Shown here: one piece after another, positions 10,852-21,337 of the stretch
How positions within the stretch are numbered: position 1 is the stretch's first letter
How the letters are laid out: every line of letters begins with the position of its first letter
Translations under genes and position numbers: made by a program
Assembly (NCBI GenBank): GCA_037783545.1
Contig: JBBELK010000522.1
Coordinates: 1-64,000, forward strand
Source: Henricia sp. BOLD:AAB3569
Lineage: Eukaryota > Echinodermata > Asteroidea > Spinulosida > Echinasteridae
DNA: 64,000 bases
Direction of reading: 5' to 3'
Notes under the pieces: model-generated
The model's database searches: none
What the model saw: only the letters and a program-made list of their open reading frames with translations
Told to the model about the DNA's origin: nothing

Positions 10852-11607
10852 AGGCCTTTTCACACTACAACCTCTCAACCCCGCATTCAACCCCGCATCA
10901 TTTTGTTTTAGCCAAACCGGGTTTACCTCGCCCCAGGGCGAGGATTCACACTTGTGCAACGCCAACCCGGGGCGAGTGATATAATCGAGCGTTGCTCGCA
11001 AGCGTAAGTGCTGTCCCCTGCTGGAAATAGTTCAAATTTTCCGAATTGGTCATTGCTTTTCTGCTCTGTTTTTCTGTTTTGCTGCCTGTGCCATTTTGTT
11101 TTACTACAGAAAAGTGCAAAAGTGAATGACGGACGATGTAAAAATAGCCTCTCAAAATGGAAGCTCTGATCTTAACACATACAACATGCACACCGCCGCT
11201 ACCTGGGGGTGGGGGTGGGGGTGGGGGTGGGGGTGGGGGTGGGGGTGGGGGGGGGGGGGGGGGGGGGGGGGTGGGGGGGGGGGTGGGGGTGGGCGCTAAA
11301 ACATGTACCTGAACACAATTATTCAGCTGGTAGTATTCATGCAAATTATTTAAAAAATGGTAAAATTGTCGTGTTTTGGCATGACATTTGTAGCTTACAA
11401 GCGGCAATAATCTTAACCAGGGGAGAACCCAACCCTGCTCGTTTCACACTACTGTTTTCAACCCGGGGCGAGCGTTTCAACCCGGGGCGAAAAATTTAAC
11501 CCCTGGTCCCGAGCAGGGTTGAGTTCAACCCATGTTAAAACCAATCTCGGGGTTGACGCGGAGTTTCAACCCCATGTCAACAAAATTGTTCAACTGTGAA
11601 AAGGCCT
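10852..11607. mobile_element. Foldback element, AACCCCGGGGCGA words
   Basis: The ends are AGGCCTTTTCACACT and the complement of AACTGTGAAAAGGCCT. TTG lies directly outside both ends, a possible 3-bp duplication. Words such as CAACCCGGGGCGA and CAACCCCGC fill both flanks, with opposite orientation bias. The centre holds a large G/T microsatellite. The end sequence matches the 2722 element for its first 10 bp. Confidence 0.75.
11205..11295. repeat. GGGGGT microsatellite and poly-G
   Basis: About eight GGGGGT units run into roughly 25 uninterrupted G and then further GGGGT-type repeats. Tracts like this can form G-quadruplexes and are hard to sequence and assemble. The proline- and glycine-only frames here are meaningless. 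Confidence 0.9.
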
Positions 11608-11691
11608 TTGGACATAGATGAATGTGCCACTAAGAACTACATATGTAGAACTGACATACAAAGTTTCACACAGTTTGTTTTTGATCAGTTA

Positions 11692-12247
11692 GGCCCGCTT
11701 CAAACGTCGCGCTTATGCCGTGTTGAATTAAATTCAACTTGATTTGTTTAATTCGACACGGCACAAGCACGACGTTTGAAGCCATTTGGCTCGGCAAAAT
11801 GAATTTGGCACAGCAGAAAAATTTAGCTCGACAGGGTCTGCCGTGCTAACTAAATTTAGTGCGGCTCAAGCACGGCTTGGCTTCAAATGTCATGCTTCTG
11901 CCGTGTCGTATTTAATTCCAGTTCGAAGTTGGTCCGCAATTCAATGCGCATTCCAACTAGGAATGCGCATGCTCACAGCGCGTATGTGAGTAAAGAAATA
12001 ACCAACAACAACCAAAGTGCATCAAAATAATAAAATGGCGACGTAGAATGGACAGAATGGAAAACGCACGTGTACAATGTCCATGACGTGCACAATACTC
12101 ATCCGCCATGTTGGATGTATTTAAGCTTGACTGGGAGTTTGCAATTAAGTTCGACGTTTGAAGCCACTGCCGTGCTAATGTCGTGCCAACGTCATGCCAA
12201 GTTGAATTTATTTTGACACGGCATAAGCGCAACGTTTGAAGCGGGCC
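11692..12247. mobile_element. Foldback MITE with TTA duplication, CACGGCA words
   Basis: Terminal inverted repeats of about 49 bp start GGCCCGCTTCAAACGT and contain GCGCTTATGCCGTGT at both ends, with about five mismatches. TTA flanks both sides (11689-11691, 12248-12250). Interior words CACGGCAYAAGC, TGCCGTG and GTTTGAAGCC recur in both orientations at 11750-11915 and 12150-12240. TWA plus a GGCC start points to PIF/Harbinger-like mobilisation. No transposase frame. Confidence 0.9.
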
Positions 12248-12389
12248 TTAGATGTTGGAAAAAAAAGAAAAGTTTATCTCTCAGAACGCCGGGTATTTAA
12301 AAGGCCCCCGAAACAGGAATTTATCACTTAAAGGAGTGTGACGATGATATCACTTTTTTTTAACCCCTATTTACCAGGGTTGTACATGT

Positions 12390-12620
12390 AGTCAAGTCTA
12401 CCACAAGTTCTCACAAGCTTTCACAAGTCCACCACAAGTCCCTGGGTCTTAATTCAAGTCACAAGCTATTTAAATGAACTCCAACAAAGGCATTCCTTTG
12501 TGCGTGTTCATCCTTTGCTTCTTGTTTCTGGACTTTGCTTCTTGTGCAGGGCTTGACACGGACTTGTGATTTTATTAGCTCTGGACTTGTGATAGACTTG
12601 TGATGGACTCGACTAGCTGG
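12390..12620 (-). repeat. CACAAGTC repeat, short form of the 58.4-kb minisatellite
   Basis: On the minus strand this matches 58318-58530: CAAAGGAATGCCTTTGTTGG, AGCTTGTGACTTGAATTAAG, then GGACTTGTG repeats ending in ATGGACTCGACT-like sequence. Here the decamer block has only about five degenerate units, against 14 at 58.4 kb. Confidence 0.8.
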
Positions 12621-12867
12621 ATGAGATTTTGATACCATATCATGTGTCACATTTTTCTTATTACCATTCCGAAATTTCGCACTCTATTTTCAAGGATTCT
12701 TTCAAAAAACCACCAATGTTTTGTAAGCTAATTTATCCGGTTATATAAAGCACTGCAGTGATTACACCAACCCCTTTGCTTCCACATCAAAATTGGAGTT
12801 TGCAAATTTCGTGTTTTCTTTTTATGGATATAATTTTGGGGAAGTATTTAATATGATGGTTAGGTTA

Positions 12868-13264
12868 GGCGCGAGGTCAAAATAGAAACGGTCTGTATAC
12901 AGGTTTACCACTAGCCGCCTGCACGAAGGGAACAAAAGGCTGCTACTGGCCGACGACTTCAAAGGGAGCTGCCAGACCCTCCAGCCAGTCGCACCCCAAG
13001 GCATAAATGGGTTGTGGTTAAACGCCCTTGTTCGGGCAGTGATAAACAGTGGCAGCCAGTCAGCCAGGAGTAGTCACACAATGACCCTTAATCCAATAAG
13101 CTCTCTATTGTTCAGCGAACTTGGGCCTGGTTGAACATTGCCAATTATCTTTCGTCTGGCCAGACAAGTTGAATCGTTTGCTTGTTCACTGAAAACCGTG
13201 CAACGGTGTATCGTTTATGTACTGTTTCCCGGTATACAGACCGTTTCTATTTTGACCTCGTGCC
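12868..13264. mobile_element. GGCGCGAGG MITE, copy 1, with TTA duplication
   Basis: The ends GGCGCGAGGTCAAAATAGAA and, further in, CGGTCTGTATAC are mirrored at the right end with one mismatch. TTA flanks it exactly (12865-12867 and 13265-13267). It interrupts repeat R1; closing the gap restores sequence resembling the uninterrupted copy at 7095-7125. PIF/Harbinger-type by its TWA site, with no coding capacity. Confidence 0.92.
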
Positions 13265-13310
13265 TTAAAACAAAATTCATTTTCTGGATAAATGTGAACA
13301 ACCTCCTTTA

Positions 13311-14030
13311 AATGCATGCTAGGTACATTTAACTGTTCCTCCCAGTTACAGTTATCAAAACACACTTTGGAATTTACTGATCACAAACAAATTAGACTCA
13401 AAAGAAATATTTCCCATATTTTTCATATTTTTTTTCAGTAACTGATAATATAAAGGCATATCTGATGAGTTTGTTATCACTCGTCATAAAATGCCCTTTT
13501 CATTTTATGTAGAAAATGTCAAAAAACAAAACAATCACAGGCAAAATTAAACAAAAAAGAAACAGAAATTTAGGAATGGAAACTGTACGTGTAGGTTTTC
13601 ATTTATGGAAGTTTAAAAGAAAAAAATAAGCTGCTTCTGTTTGTTTCAAAACCAAAACAAATAATGGCCATGTCTTGTTAGTATTTTATTTCACTGAGCC
13701 ATTGATCATTTCGGTGGCAGAGACCTTTACATCCAAGTGTCATTAAACCCCAACATCCTGCACAAACATTCTTTATACCTCAAGGTACGAAGGATGAAGC
13801 ATCAACCAATGAGGCGTCCCAACAAGCACAGATCATCCTGGACACAAACACCCACATACACAGAGTATAAGGACACAAGAAACAATTTGGATAACACCCA
13901 CTCAGTATAGAAAATACAGTGCTGTAGTCGAATCAATCACAAGTCCACCTCAAGTCCATTGGCGGTTCGGTAGGGGCACTCAAGAGGGAACTCAAGAACA
14001 TAATCCCCTTCCCATAGGCTATGGGAGTAG
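13311..14030. other. AT-rich DNA; small duplicated segment
   Basis: No gene supported. The stretch at about 13985-14036 (GAGGGAACTCAAGAAC, then CCCCTTCCCATAGGCTATGG) recurs at about 14770-14822. Confidence 0.5.
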
Positions 14031-14187
14031 TTCAGGGCCAATTTTATAAAGCCGTTTAGCAGAAAAATTTGCTTAATCCAAATTTTGTTTCCTTTAGCAA
14101 GAATAGCAGATCACCAGTCAATTGTAATACACACAATATAAGATTTGGACTGAAAACCCATTTTTATAAAGCAAACAAATTTTTGAT
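14031..14187. mobile_element. MITE fragment of the GGCCAATTTCATAAA type
   Basis: It starts AGGGCCAATTTTATAAAGCC followed by GTTTAGCAGAAAAATTTG, close to the start of the element at 47271. The right part has TTTTTATAAAGCAAACAAAT. The ends are partly decayed. Confidence 0.6.
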
Positions 14188-14640
14188 TAAAGGACGTATG
14201 AAATAGGATTTTTATTACATAAAACTATAGTACAGAATGTGTTTTACACATTTTAATCAATTTCAGAGAATTTGATAGTTGCGTTTTGGTGTAATGGCAA
14301 GTTTTCTATTTTTATGCTAATGATTTTCCATATTCATGAGCAAAGCGGTGATGTCATCTCAGGACAACAGAGGAATTCTCCATAGACTTGTGTACAAATG
14401 TTGGTGTCTTTTTCAGTGGCTTCTTGATATCATGAACTGTATCACTTTACTGAGTTTGTTTAGTATGTCATTTGCAACAATCCTGACAAGTTTGTTACCG
14501 TTAATGTTACAGTTGGGTACTGTTAATGTTTGAAATGTAATGTTTTTTCTTTGTTTTTCAACTGTGGGTTCCCTCCATGACTAGCAATAAACAGCGCCCT
14601 CACATGTCATGAAAATTCTGAAGTAAAGAAAAGGTCACTT
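14188..14640. repeat. Diverged copy of the TTAA element at 15242
   Basis: It begins TTAAAGGACGTATGAAAT, comparable to TTAAAGGGCCTCTGAAAT at 15238. Shared blocks in order are TTTTTATGCTAATGA, CATGAGCAAAG, GGTGATGTCA and AACAGCGCCCTC. The right end is not identified. Confidence 0.7.
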
Positions 14641-15237
14641 ATTTCTGAAATAAAAACAAATTTGAGTTTGCCCCTTTGTCTGCAGCAGTTTGATCCTTTG
14701 ATTTGTGTATAAAACCAGCTGGGTGTTAATTTTCACTTCACAAATCCTTTTTAAAAAAATAAAAAAATTGAGGGAACTCAAGAACGCAATCCCCTTCCCA
14801 TAGGCTATGGGAGTAGTCCAGGTATAACTTGGACCCTAACGAAGGTATTTTTGTGACAGTTCTGCCTTTGACTCATGATGAACTTGTCAATTTATCAGGT
14901 ACTTGTGATAGACTCTGAAAAGGCAGTAGAAGCCCGTAAGAGGTCCTTGCTTGAGACTAAGATTACCTTTATGTAACATTATATTATCAGACATGCAAAC
15001 AATAAAGAATAAAGGATTAGGAGCTGAAACTTTCCTTGTTATTATTGAGGATCGACTGTACATGTTTGAATGTCCACAAACAACATTTAGAACAAATCTT
15101 AGCCCACATATCTCAAGAGATTTTGGCAAATGAAGAAATCATTTGGAAGAAACATTTTAGTGTGAAAATTTTCTTCTACCCAGTTTGAATGTTAGAGATA
15201 TTAACACCGTCATCACCGTGTACTCTTTATGGAGAAG
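14641..15237. other. No recognisable gene
   Basis: AT-rich spacer. It contains the second copy of the short segment shared with 13985-14036. No coding signal. Confidence 0.4.
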
Positions 15238-15241
15238 TTAA

Positions 15242-15813
15242 AGGGCCTCTGAAATGGTGTTTTTATCAATGAAATCTGTGCTATGGAACTAGTGCATTAA
15301 TTTACAATCATAAAAACCCTACTTGGAAGTTGTTTGGGGGGTTAAAATCAAAGTTTTTGATTTTTATGCTAATGAAAATTTACATATGCATGAGCAAAGT
15401 GGTGATGTCACATTAGGAAAACACAGGAAAATCTCATTCAACTGTGCACAAAAGTTTCCACAATTTTCTCCAACTTGCTGAAACTTTTGTAACCCATGAC
15501 GGTTTAGGTTTGTTTTACATGTTGCCTGTTGCAAACCATGAAAAAACTAAGGCTGGAAACTGCAGCATTTTTTCACAATTCCAGTTTGAAGTCTTATGTT
15601 TTTTCTTTGCTTTTCTGCTGTGTGTTCCTAAAGTGACATACCCCAAACAGCGCCCTCTTTCTGTGAGTTTATGTGAGGAAATTTTCAAAGTTGAAAAATG
15701 CCACTTTTTATTCATGGGGCATCATAATGAACAGTAGTACTGTCTTTCTACACAAGTAATCCTTCACATGCAGCAAAAACTGTGCATAAAGTTATTGAGC
15801 ATTTCAGGGCCCT
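15242..15813. mobile_element. TTAA-flanked non-autonomous element
   Basis: TTAA lies at both ends (15238-15241 and 15814-15817). The ends AGGGCCTCTGAAATG and AGGGCCCTGAAATG (complement) are inverted copies. A TTAA duplication is the hallmark of piggyBac-type transposons, but the ends are short and no transposase is present. The 97-codon frame inside is not recognised. A diverged copy lies at 14188-14640. Confidence 0.7.
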
Positions 15814-15829
15814 TTAACCAAAATTCAAA

Positions 15830-16410
15830 CTTGTTTCGGTGGTTCACCTCAGAATTCTGTAGTAGACATGTTTGCTGCTCCTAACCACTTGCAAGAGTTC
15901 TCCCGCAAACCATGCTATCCGTTGAAATATGCAAGCCAGCATTAACCCTCGGAGGAACTGGCTGGACTCGGTTGAATCAGAGTAGGTGGAATGCCCCCTT
16001 GCTCTCTGATTTAAAGGCTAATCAAAATGCCCGATAGCACCAGCGCAATAAGGTCATGTGGAGCCCTGGCGCACGTGCACCTGCGAAGCTAGGGGGCTCG
16101 TTGTGTCCAGATCATCACTGAAATTGAGTGAAGAAGTGACAACACTGCCGAAAGCATGGCATCATGGGAAAAGGGGGAATGTATTAAGATTTTATACAAT
16201 GGAAGGAGCGATGCGAAAAAGAGAAAAGGCTGTGAAAGATAAGAACACTTGCATGGCTGGAGAAGAGCACTTGTAAGGCATGGTGTGGGGCGACAGGTAA
16301 CAAACGAGATGAAACAGAACTGAAATGGGGTTGAAAAGTGAATAGACAAGAAAAAATCCCAGGTGGGCAACTTCAATTTAATCATCAGCCGGAACAGATG
16401 CACTGTAACT
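15830..16410. other. Unique block of balanced composition, function unknown
   Basis: I see no repeat or foldback signature. Composition differs from the AT-rich surroundings and both strands have frames of 70 to 104 codons without recognisable domains. It could be a regulatory element or an unrecognised exon. The sequence alone decides neither. Confidence 0.3.
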
Positions 16411-16650
16411 TATTTTAGAATGCTAAATGGACACGCTTGACATCCATTTTCAGGTCACTCTTAGGCTTGAAATGCTGTGAGGGCATGTCACTATCTGGTG
16501 GACTTCAGCCTGTGAAAACTGAAACTAGTCGGGAAAAGAAGATATACACACATGTACAACACTTTGTTGTTTAGTCTATTTCTTAACCTACAAGCAAGTA
16601 CCTTCTGTTCATTAACCAGGTGATTCCGTGATATTGGCCAAAAGTTAGCC

Positions 16651-17115
16651 AGGGGCCAATTTCATATAAAACAAGTTAGCACCCGATTTTTGATTAAGCA
16701 GCCCTCTCCATTTCATAAAACTGTTTAAGCACTAGCAAACCAAACCGCATGCTAACTACCGATTTTTTGCTAACGCGACGCCATCTTTTTTCTTCGTTAT
16801 TTTTGGCAAAATTCAAGACACATTTTCAAACAGATAAACAAATTTCAGCTGTTGTTGAAATATTTCAGTCAGCGACAGGCAAGGGTTTTCTGTGGTAGTG
16901 ACAATCATTCAAAAATGAAAATATTACTGATGACTGTACTTGAAAATGTTGACGTTGACACAAGTAAAGCAGACGACAGCGTTGCACGCGCACTCTCTTC
17001 GCGCGCTTAGAACAACAAGCTTTATGAAATAGGCCCTTGCTTATATGTGAAAATTTGTGCTATGCCTAATACAAAATGTTTGATTAAGTGTAACATGTTT
17101 TATGAAATTGGCTCT
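16651..17115. mobile_element. GGCCAATTTCATA MITE
   Basis: The left end AGGGGCCAATTTCATA mirrors the right end TATGAAATTGGCTCT. Internally CCATTTCATAAAACTG and CTTTATGAAATAGGCCC form a second inverted pair. GTTAGCAC/GTTTAAGCAC/GTTAGC words recur. No coding capacity. Confidence 0.8.
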
Positions 17116-17463
17116 AGGTCACACACCACAGATACTGACTTTTGAGAGTCATTTCTGCATTCATTGTATGAATCTTCTCACCAAAAGACCATACCTTGCA
17201 ACACTCCGAGTCGGCAGCCACGGAGCAAGATTTGCTATACACTGACAGGCCATTCACAGCCATCAAGTTCAATTTCAAATTAATGGTGGACAATGGCAAC
17301 CGTGGAAGACAGCAGCAAAGCTGACGTTTTAACTTGTCAACCGCCCCTGTGACTATACATTGCCAGAACGTGTTTAGACGTCCTCTGGCGTCAAGTGGTT
17401 CAAAATATGCGTGAAAACGTTTGTCAGTTCAGAGCAGGAAATCTGTCTCATTTTGCCCTTTTC
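17116..17463. other. No recognisable feature
   Basis: Spacer with a minus-strand frame of 61 codons that I do not recognise. Confidence 0.35.
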
Positions 17464-17466
17464 ATG

Positions 17467-17727
17467 TGTGACCCGCTCTGGAAAAAGGTAGCATAAGTCG
17501 CGCAGGCTAGGTCGAGTTGTTGCGACCACAAGAAAAAATCTGTGGCAGATCACGCTCATTAAAATACAAAAACACAAAGGAAATTCCAGGCGAAACACGG
17601 ACATTACAGGCACCGCCAGGAATTTCCATTGTGTTTTTGTATTTTAATGAGCGTGGATTTGCTGCAGATTTCTGCTTCTTATGGTCGCAGAAACTCGACC
17701 TAGCCTGCACGACTTATGCGGGTCACA
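17467..17727. mobile_element. Long-armed foldback element
   Basis: Two arms of about 110 bp, near-identical in inverted orientation. They carry TGTGACCCGC, GCATAAGTCG, CAGGCTAGGTCGAGTT, AATACAAAAACACAA and GGAAATTCC. The loop is about 25 nt. The left arm carries a 15-nt extra segment near its tip. Mirror-image open frames on both strands come from the symmetry. A transcript would form a long hairpin. Confidence 0.85.
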
Positions 17728-17768
17728 TATACAAAAATTCCTAAAGGATTTTTAGATTACCATACGAT

Positions 17769-18350
17769 TTAGCTAAAACTGCCACATGTATACAAATGCC
17801 TATTTTTTGAAGGCCACCGGCTATCTTTAGAGTAAGGAAACAAGAGTATTACTTTGGGCAAATAACGAATTGTAAAAATGAAGAAATTAAATATAATTGC
17901 GCTGACCAATAGGTCAACGAACGTCTCTGAATGTGGCTCTAATACGTCTCTGATGGAAGAAAAATTGGCCACGTCTGTCGACGTCGTCGAGCAAAGATGA
18001 ACGCCGCGTAATTGGCACAACGAACGAAGGACTTGTGAATGACATGCGGGAGCGAGAGAGGACCGGGGAAACAAATCAATGGCAGGCCTGGGAGACATCT
18101 CGGAATTAACCCTGACGCAGACGTTCTCGGTGAAGGAGAATGGGACCAGGGTACGCGGAGACGTGACATCGAGTAGACACTCAACTTTAGCTTGGCAAGT
18201 GAAAATTGATTTTTGGATTTCCTGCCGGTGTTTAGAGGAGAACTCTTGATCATGGACTGCACAATGAAATAGCCACTTGGTGTGGGTGGATTCCAATGCA
18301 GGATTAAGGTATCGAGAAGTAATCACGATGAACGAGTGATTGTTGCTAAT
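17769..18350. other. Unique block with a 185-codon minus-strand frame
   Basis: The longest plain open frame in the window is on the minus strand here (17769-18326), with an overlapping 107-codon frame. The translation has no domain I recognise, is serine- and leucine-rich with a hydrophobic stretch near its end, and no ribosomal or splice context favours it. Composition is less AT-rich than its flanks. It could be a conserved non-coding block or a lineage-specific exon. Confidence 0.3.
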
Positions 18351-18890
18351 TCACCCTTCCACTGCTAACCCAGAACATCACGAGGAAGTCATCAGTAGTG
18401 TTGGGCAATTCCTAACACTGCATGGCCTTCAAAGAACATGTGGGAAAATCCAATCAAAATTGTGAACACTACTAAAGATGTGTAATGTTGGCCACTAAAA
18501 CTTGTGGACCACTAAGACTTCAAATCTTAGTTAATCAGGGTTTCTCCTTTACGATCTTGGTCACATGACCACCAGCTGGATTAAAATGAATGACCAATTT
18601 AGAGACCTAACCTTCTGACAAGTCCAAATAAGTTTGAAGTAAAGAACATTGCTCCCTTTTTCATCATTGCATTACAGAATGGCTGCCTAGAGCTTACATG
18701 TACATGTACTTCAGATTTAGACTACATGTACTGCCGCTACGTATGGCTCCAAAACACTAGAGAAACCCTTCACATCTTCAAGGTTGTATATAAATATCAT
18801 ATTTTACTTATTGTCAAGAAACGCAAGTAGCCTACTTGTGGATGTATCACATTGCAGAATAACACTTTTTTGAAAATACACATAATTTAA
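18351..18890. other. No recognisable feature
   Basis: AT-rich spacer, no supported gene or repeat. Confidence 0.35.
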
Positions 18891-18891
18891 A

Positions 18892-18998
18892 GATTAATTT
18901 AGAAACACGAGAAAATTGCAGTGCCCCAACTGGGATTCGAAAACCAGGTCCATTGGCTTACATGGCTAATTGCTCTACCAACTGAGCTATCTGGAAAT
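18892..18998 (-). repeat. tRNA-like sequence, copy 1
   Basis: On the minus strand: AGATAGCTCAGTTGGTAGAG (D-arm/A-box), an anticodon stem around CATGTAA, and a T-arm whose loop is expanded (GGTTTTCGAATCC). It is preceded by TTTAGAAACACGAGAAAATT, which recurs inverted at 19316-19336. The altered loop and anticodon arm make a working tRNA unlikely. Confidence 0.7.
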
Positions 18999-19170
18999 CC
19001 CGTCAGATCACAACAACAATTTCGTGTTTGCCTCTCTTTTTCCAACAATGCAGTGGGGCAAATCCATGCCAACCAATTGGCTACACTGATGGCCTATCAT
19101 GAAGAGAGGTCTTACCTCTATAGGGGGAGGGGGGCGCAAATCCATACCAACCCATTCACTATAGAGGTCA

Positions 19171-19384
19171 TTATTATATATTGAAGGGATATGACAGGAT
19201 TGATAATTGAAGGATAAATTTAGAAACACAGTGCCCCAACTGGGATTCGAACCCAGGTCCTTGGCTTACATGGCCAATTGCTCTACCAACTGATCATGAG
19301 CTATCTGGGCACTGCAATTTTCTCGTATTTCTAAATTCATCTTTCAATTATCAATCCTGTCATACATATATACCTTCAATATAT
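19171..19384. repeat. Inverted repeat enclosing tRNA-like copy 2
   Basis: Arms of about 55 bp (19171-19228 and 19329-19384) carry TATATTGAAGG, GACAGGATTGATAATTGAA and TTTAGAAA in opposite orientation. The loop holds a tRNA-like sequence on the minus strand (about 19222-19309) with a clean T-arm (CCTGGGTTCGAATCCCAG) and a 5-bp anticodon stem TTGGC/GCCAA around CATGTAA. TGT would be the anticodon (Thr) but U33 is A, and the D-arm has a 6-nt insertion TGATCA. A pseudogene or SINE is more likely than a functional tRNA. Confidence 0.75.
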
Positions 19385-20794
19385 ACATAATTGTTGCAAT
19401 AGTTTTTCTGCCCCAATATTGCTTTCCTTGTTTGCGTAATACAGTAATGAACAAGTGAGCAGTACCACTGTTTTTACAAGCATTACTGTTTTTACTAGCA
19501 TTATTTGACTAGTGGACTAGTGTCGAGGTTGAACCCTGCAACAAATCATGATCAATTTTGTTGTAAAACATTTGAAAGGAAATAATTCTAGTTTCGAGTA
19601 AGTTAGTTGCAGAGTTATTTCTTCAAATTTCACAGCACACACTACAGAATAAAAGGATTATCAAAGTACTGCAACCCTTTGAGATTGTTATTGGCAATGC
19701 ACTTTCAAAGAAACAACGGCAGTGGTATTCTCAGTTTTATTATTTGGCATGTGTTTGTATATAAAGAATTGTATCTGCAATTTCAGATTCTTCCAATACA
19801 AAAAAAAAGACGACCTTTTCCACTAACTAAACATTTACCTGTGTTTCATGAACTACATGTAGCTCTGGATCTGAGAGTCCACGAAAGGCAATTTAAATAA
19901 ACAAAAAGTGATGTGCACTTTTGGGTTTTTTCCACCCCACACAAGACATTAATTCCTGGCTCCATCTCGATATATTTCCGACAGCTGCCTGTAATTTTTT
20001 CATCAACCAGCAATCGCTTGGCAAAAACCACAAACAATTCTCTGGCATCATATTCAAGACGGAACACATTAATGTCGTCCGGTGGAGGCAATTTCCGAGA
20101 GGTGGGGGCATACCAAGCAATTTAGAGAAGTCATGATGATAAAAACAAATCTCAAGAAGGAAAATCTGATATGGAGTCTCGGAGGAGACCCACTGCAGAA
20201 TGCCCAAGGCTGCTTAATATTAAGATGGTCTTACACCATGGTTAAGTCACGTTCATTGCACGAAACCCGATACAAATACGAATTGCTTTGGTAAGGATTG
20301 CTAGAAGCCATTGCATAAAACCTAACATTTATGCATTATCTGTAACCTAATAAAGTAGAGTATCACAAAAACAAATGCCATGGGATCCACTCGCAATTTC
20401 TGTTTTTCATTTGTTAAAATAAAGAAACATTACATATTAACGGTTTGGTGCCAAGATTTGGTCTATTACTGTTTTCTACAACACATGAGGCAGTCAAGGA
20501 GAGTTATTGGCGAGTTCATCACAAGTCCCTGGACATGGAAAAAGTCTTGCTCAAATGTCCTACATTGGAGCTTACAAATCCCTAATATAATAACGCACAT
20601 TGCCTGGTGAACATTTTATGCCCATGGGCTCTTGAAATAACACCAGACAAAACAGCGGAACATGGGTAGCATTTTCAAATTGCTTGCAATCTAATCTACC
20701 TAGCACTTTCTTAAAGGAAATATGCAATTGACTTTTCCCTATTGTACTGTTTGGAGTTGTACAAGCAATGCCATTACACTTGCACTGACCTGTT
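19385..20794. other. No recognisable feature
   Basis: AT-rich DNA with frames up to 104 codons on both strands, none recognisable. No inverted repeat of note. Confidence 0.35.
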
Positions 20795-20797
20795 TAA

Positions 20798-21334
20798 AGC
20801 CTAGCGTACATCGACATTGCAACTGGAAGCAACTCAACTGATCAGTTGCTGTCGATGTGTGTGTAGCGCGCACATCGACAAAAACTAGTTGCGCAACTAC
20901 ATGTACATGTAGCAGCAACTGGGAGCATCCAGCCATGTCTACATTTCCAGAGCACGCACATCGACACAGCAACTCAGTAAAGTGCAGAGTGCATTGCCCT
21001 TGCAACTGGAAGCAACTGTTGCTTGCAGTTGCTGTCGATGTGCGCGCACGTGATCAGATGCATGCGAGCAACTGGCAGCAACTAGTTGCAAGTACGCGTA
21101 CATCGACGCAACTGACCGCAACTGGGTACAACTAGTTGCCAGAAAGTAGAACATGAGCAACTCGCGGCAACTGGGATTTTTCCAGTTGCAAGTAGTTGCA
21201 AAGGCACATACCGGTACATCGACCAATTTAAGCAACTGATCAGTTGCTCCCAGTTGCCGCGAGTTTCTTCCAGTTGCCGGAAACACCAGTTGCCACTAGT
21301 TGCTTCCAGTTGCAGTGTCGATGTACGCTAGGCT
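20798..21334. mobile_element. Foldback MITE with TAA duplication, GCAACT words
   Basis: The 37-bp terminal repeats start AGCCTAGCGTACATCGACA and contain TGCAACTGGAAGCAACT, with one or two mismatches. TAA flanks both sides (20795-20797 and 21335-21337). By eye the interior has about 14 GCAACT and 13 AGTTGC, and about eight ACATCGAC or GTCGATGT, so terminal-repeat words tile most of its 537 bp. No transposase. PIF/Harbinger-like by target site. Confidence 0.93.
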
Positions 21335-21337
21335 TAA

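Larger units (their letters stand above)
12328..13310 (-). repeat. Interspersed repeat family R1, copy 2 (host of a nested MITE)
   Basis: Shares TTTGCTTCCACATC, ATTTATCC and TTTCGTGTTTTC blocks with the copy at 6720-7165. The outer ends AAAGGAGTGTGA and the complement of TTCACAACCTCCTTT look like degraded terminal inverted repeats. It is split by the MITE at 12868-13264 and also carries the CTTGTGA-type segment at 12390-12620. Confidence 0.75.

Noticed and set aside
10946-11407. 153-codon proline-rich frame
   Set aside because: The proline run is the G/C homopolymer read on the minus strand.
17769-18326. 185-codon minus-strand open frame as a gene
   Set aside because: No recognisable domain, an overlapping frame of similar quality, and no splice or promoter context. 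Kept only as an unassigned block.
19222-19309. Functional tRNA-Thr gene
   Set aside because: A 6-nt insertion in the D-arm and A at position 33, plus a second decayed copy nearby.
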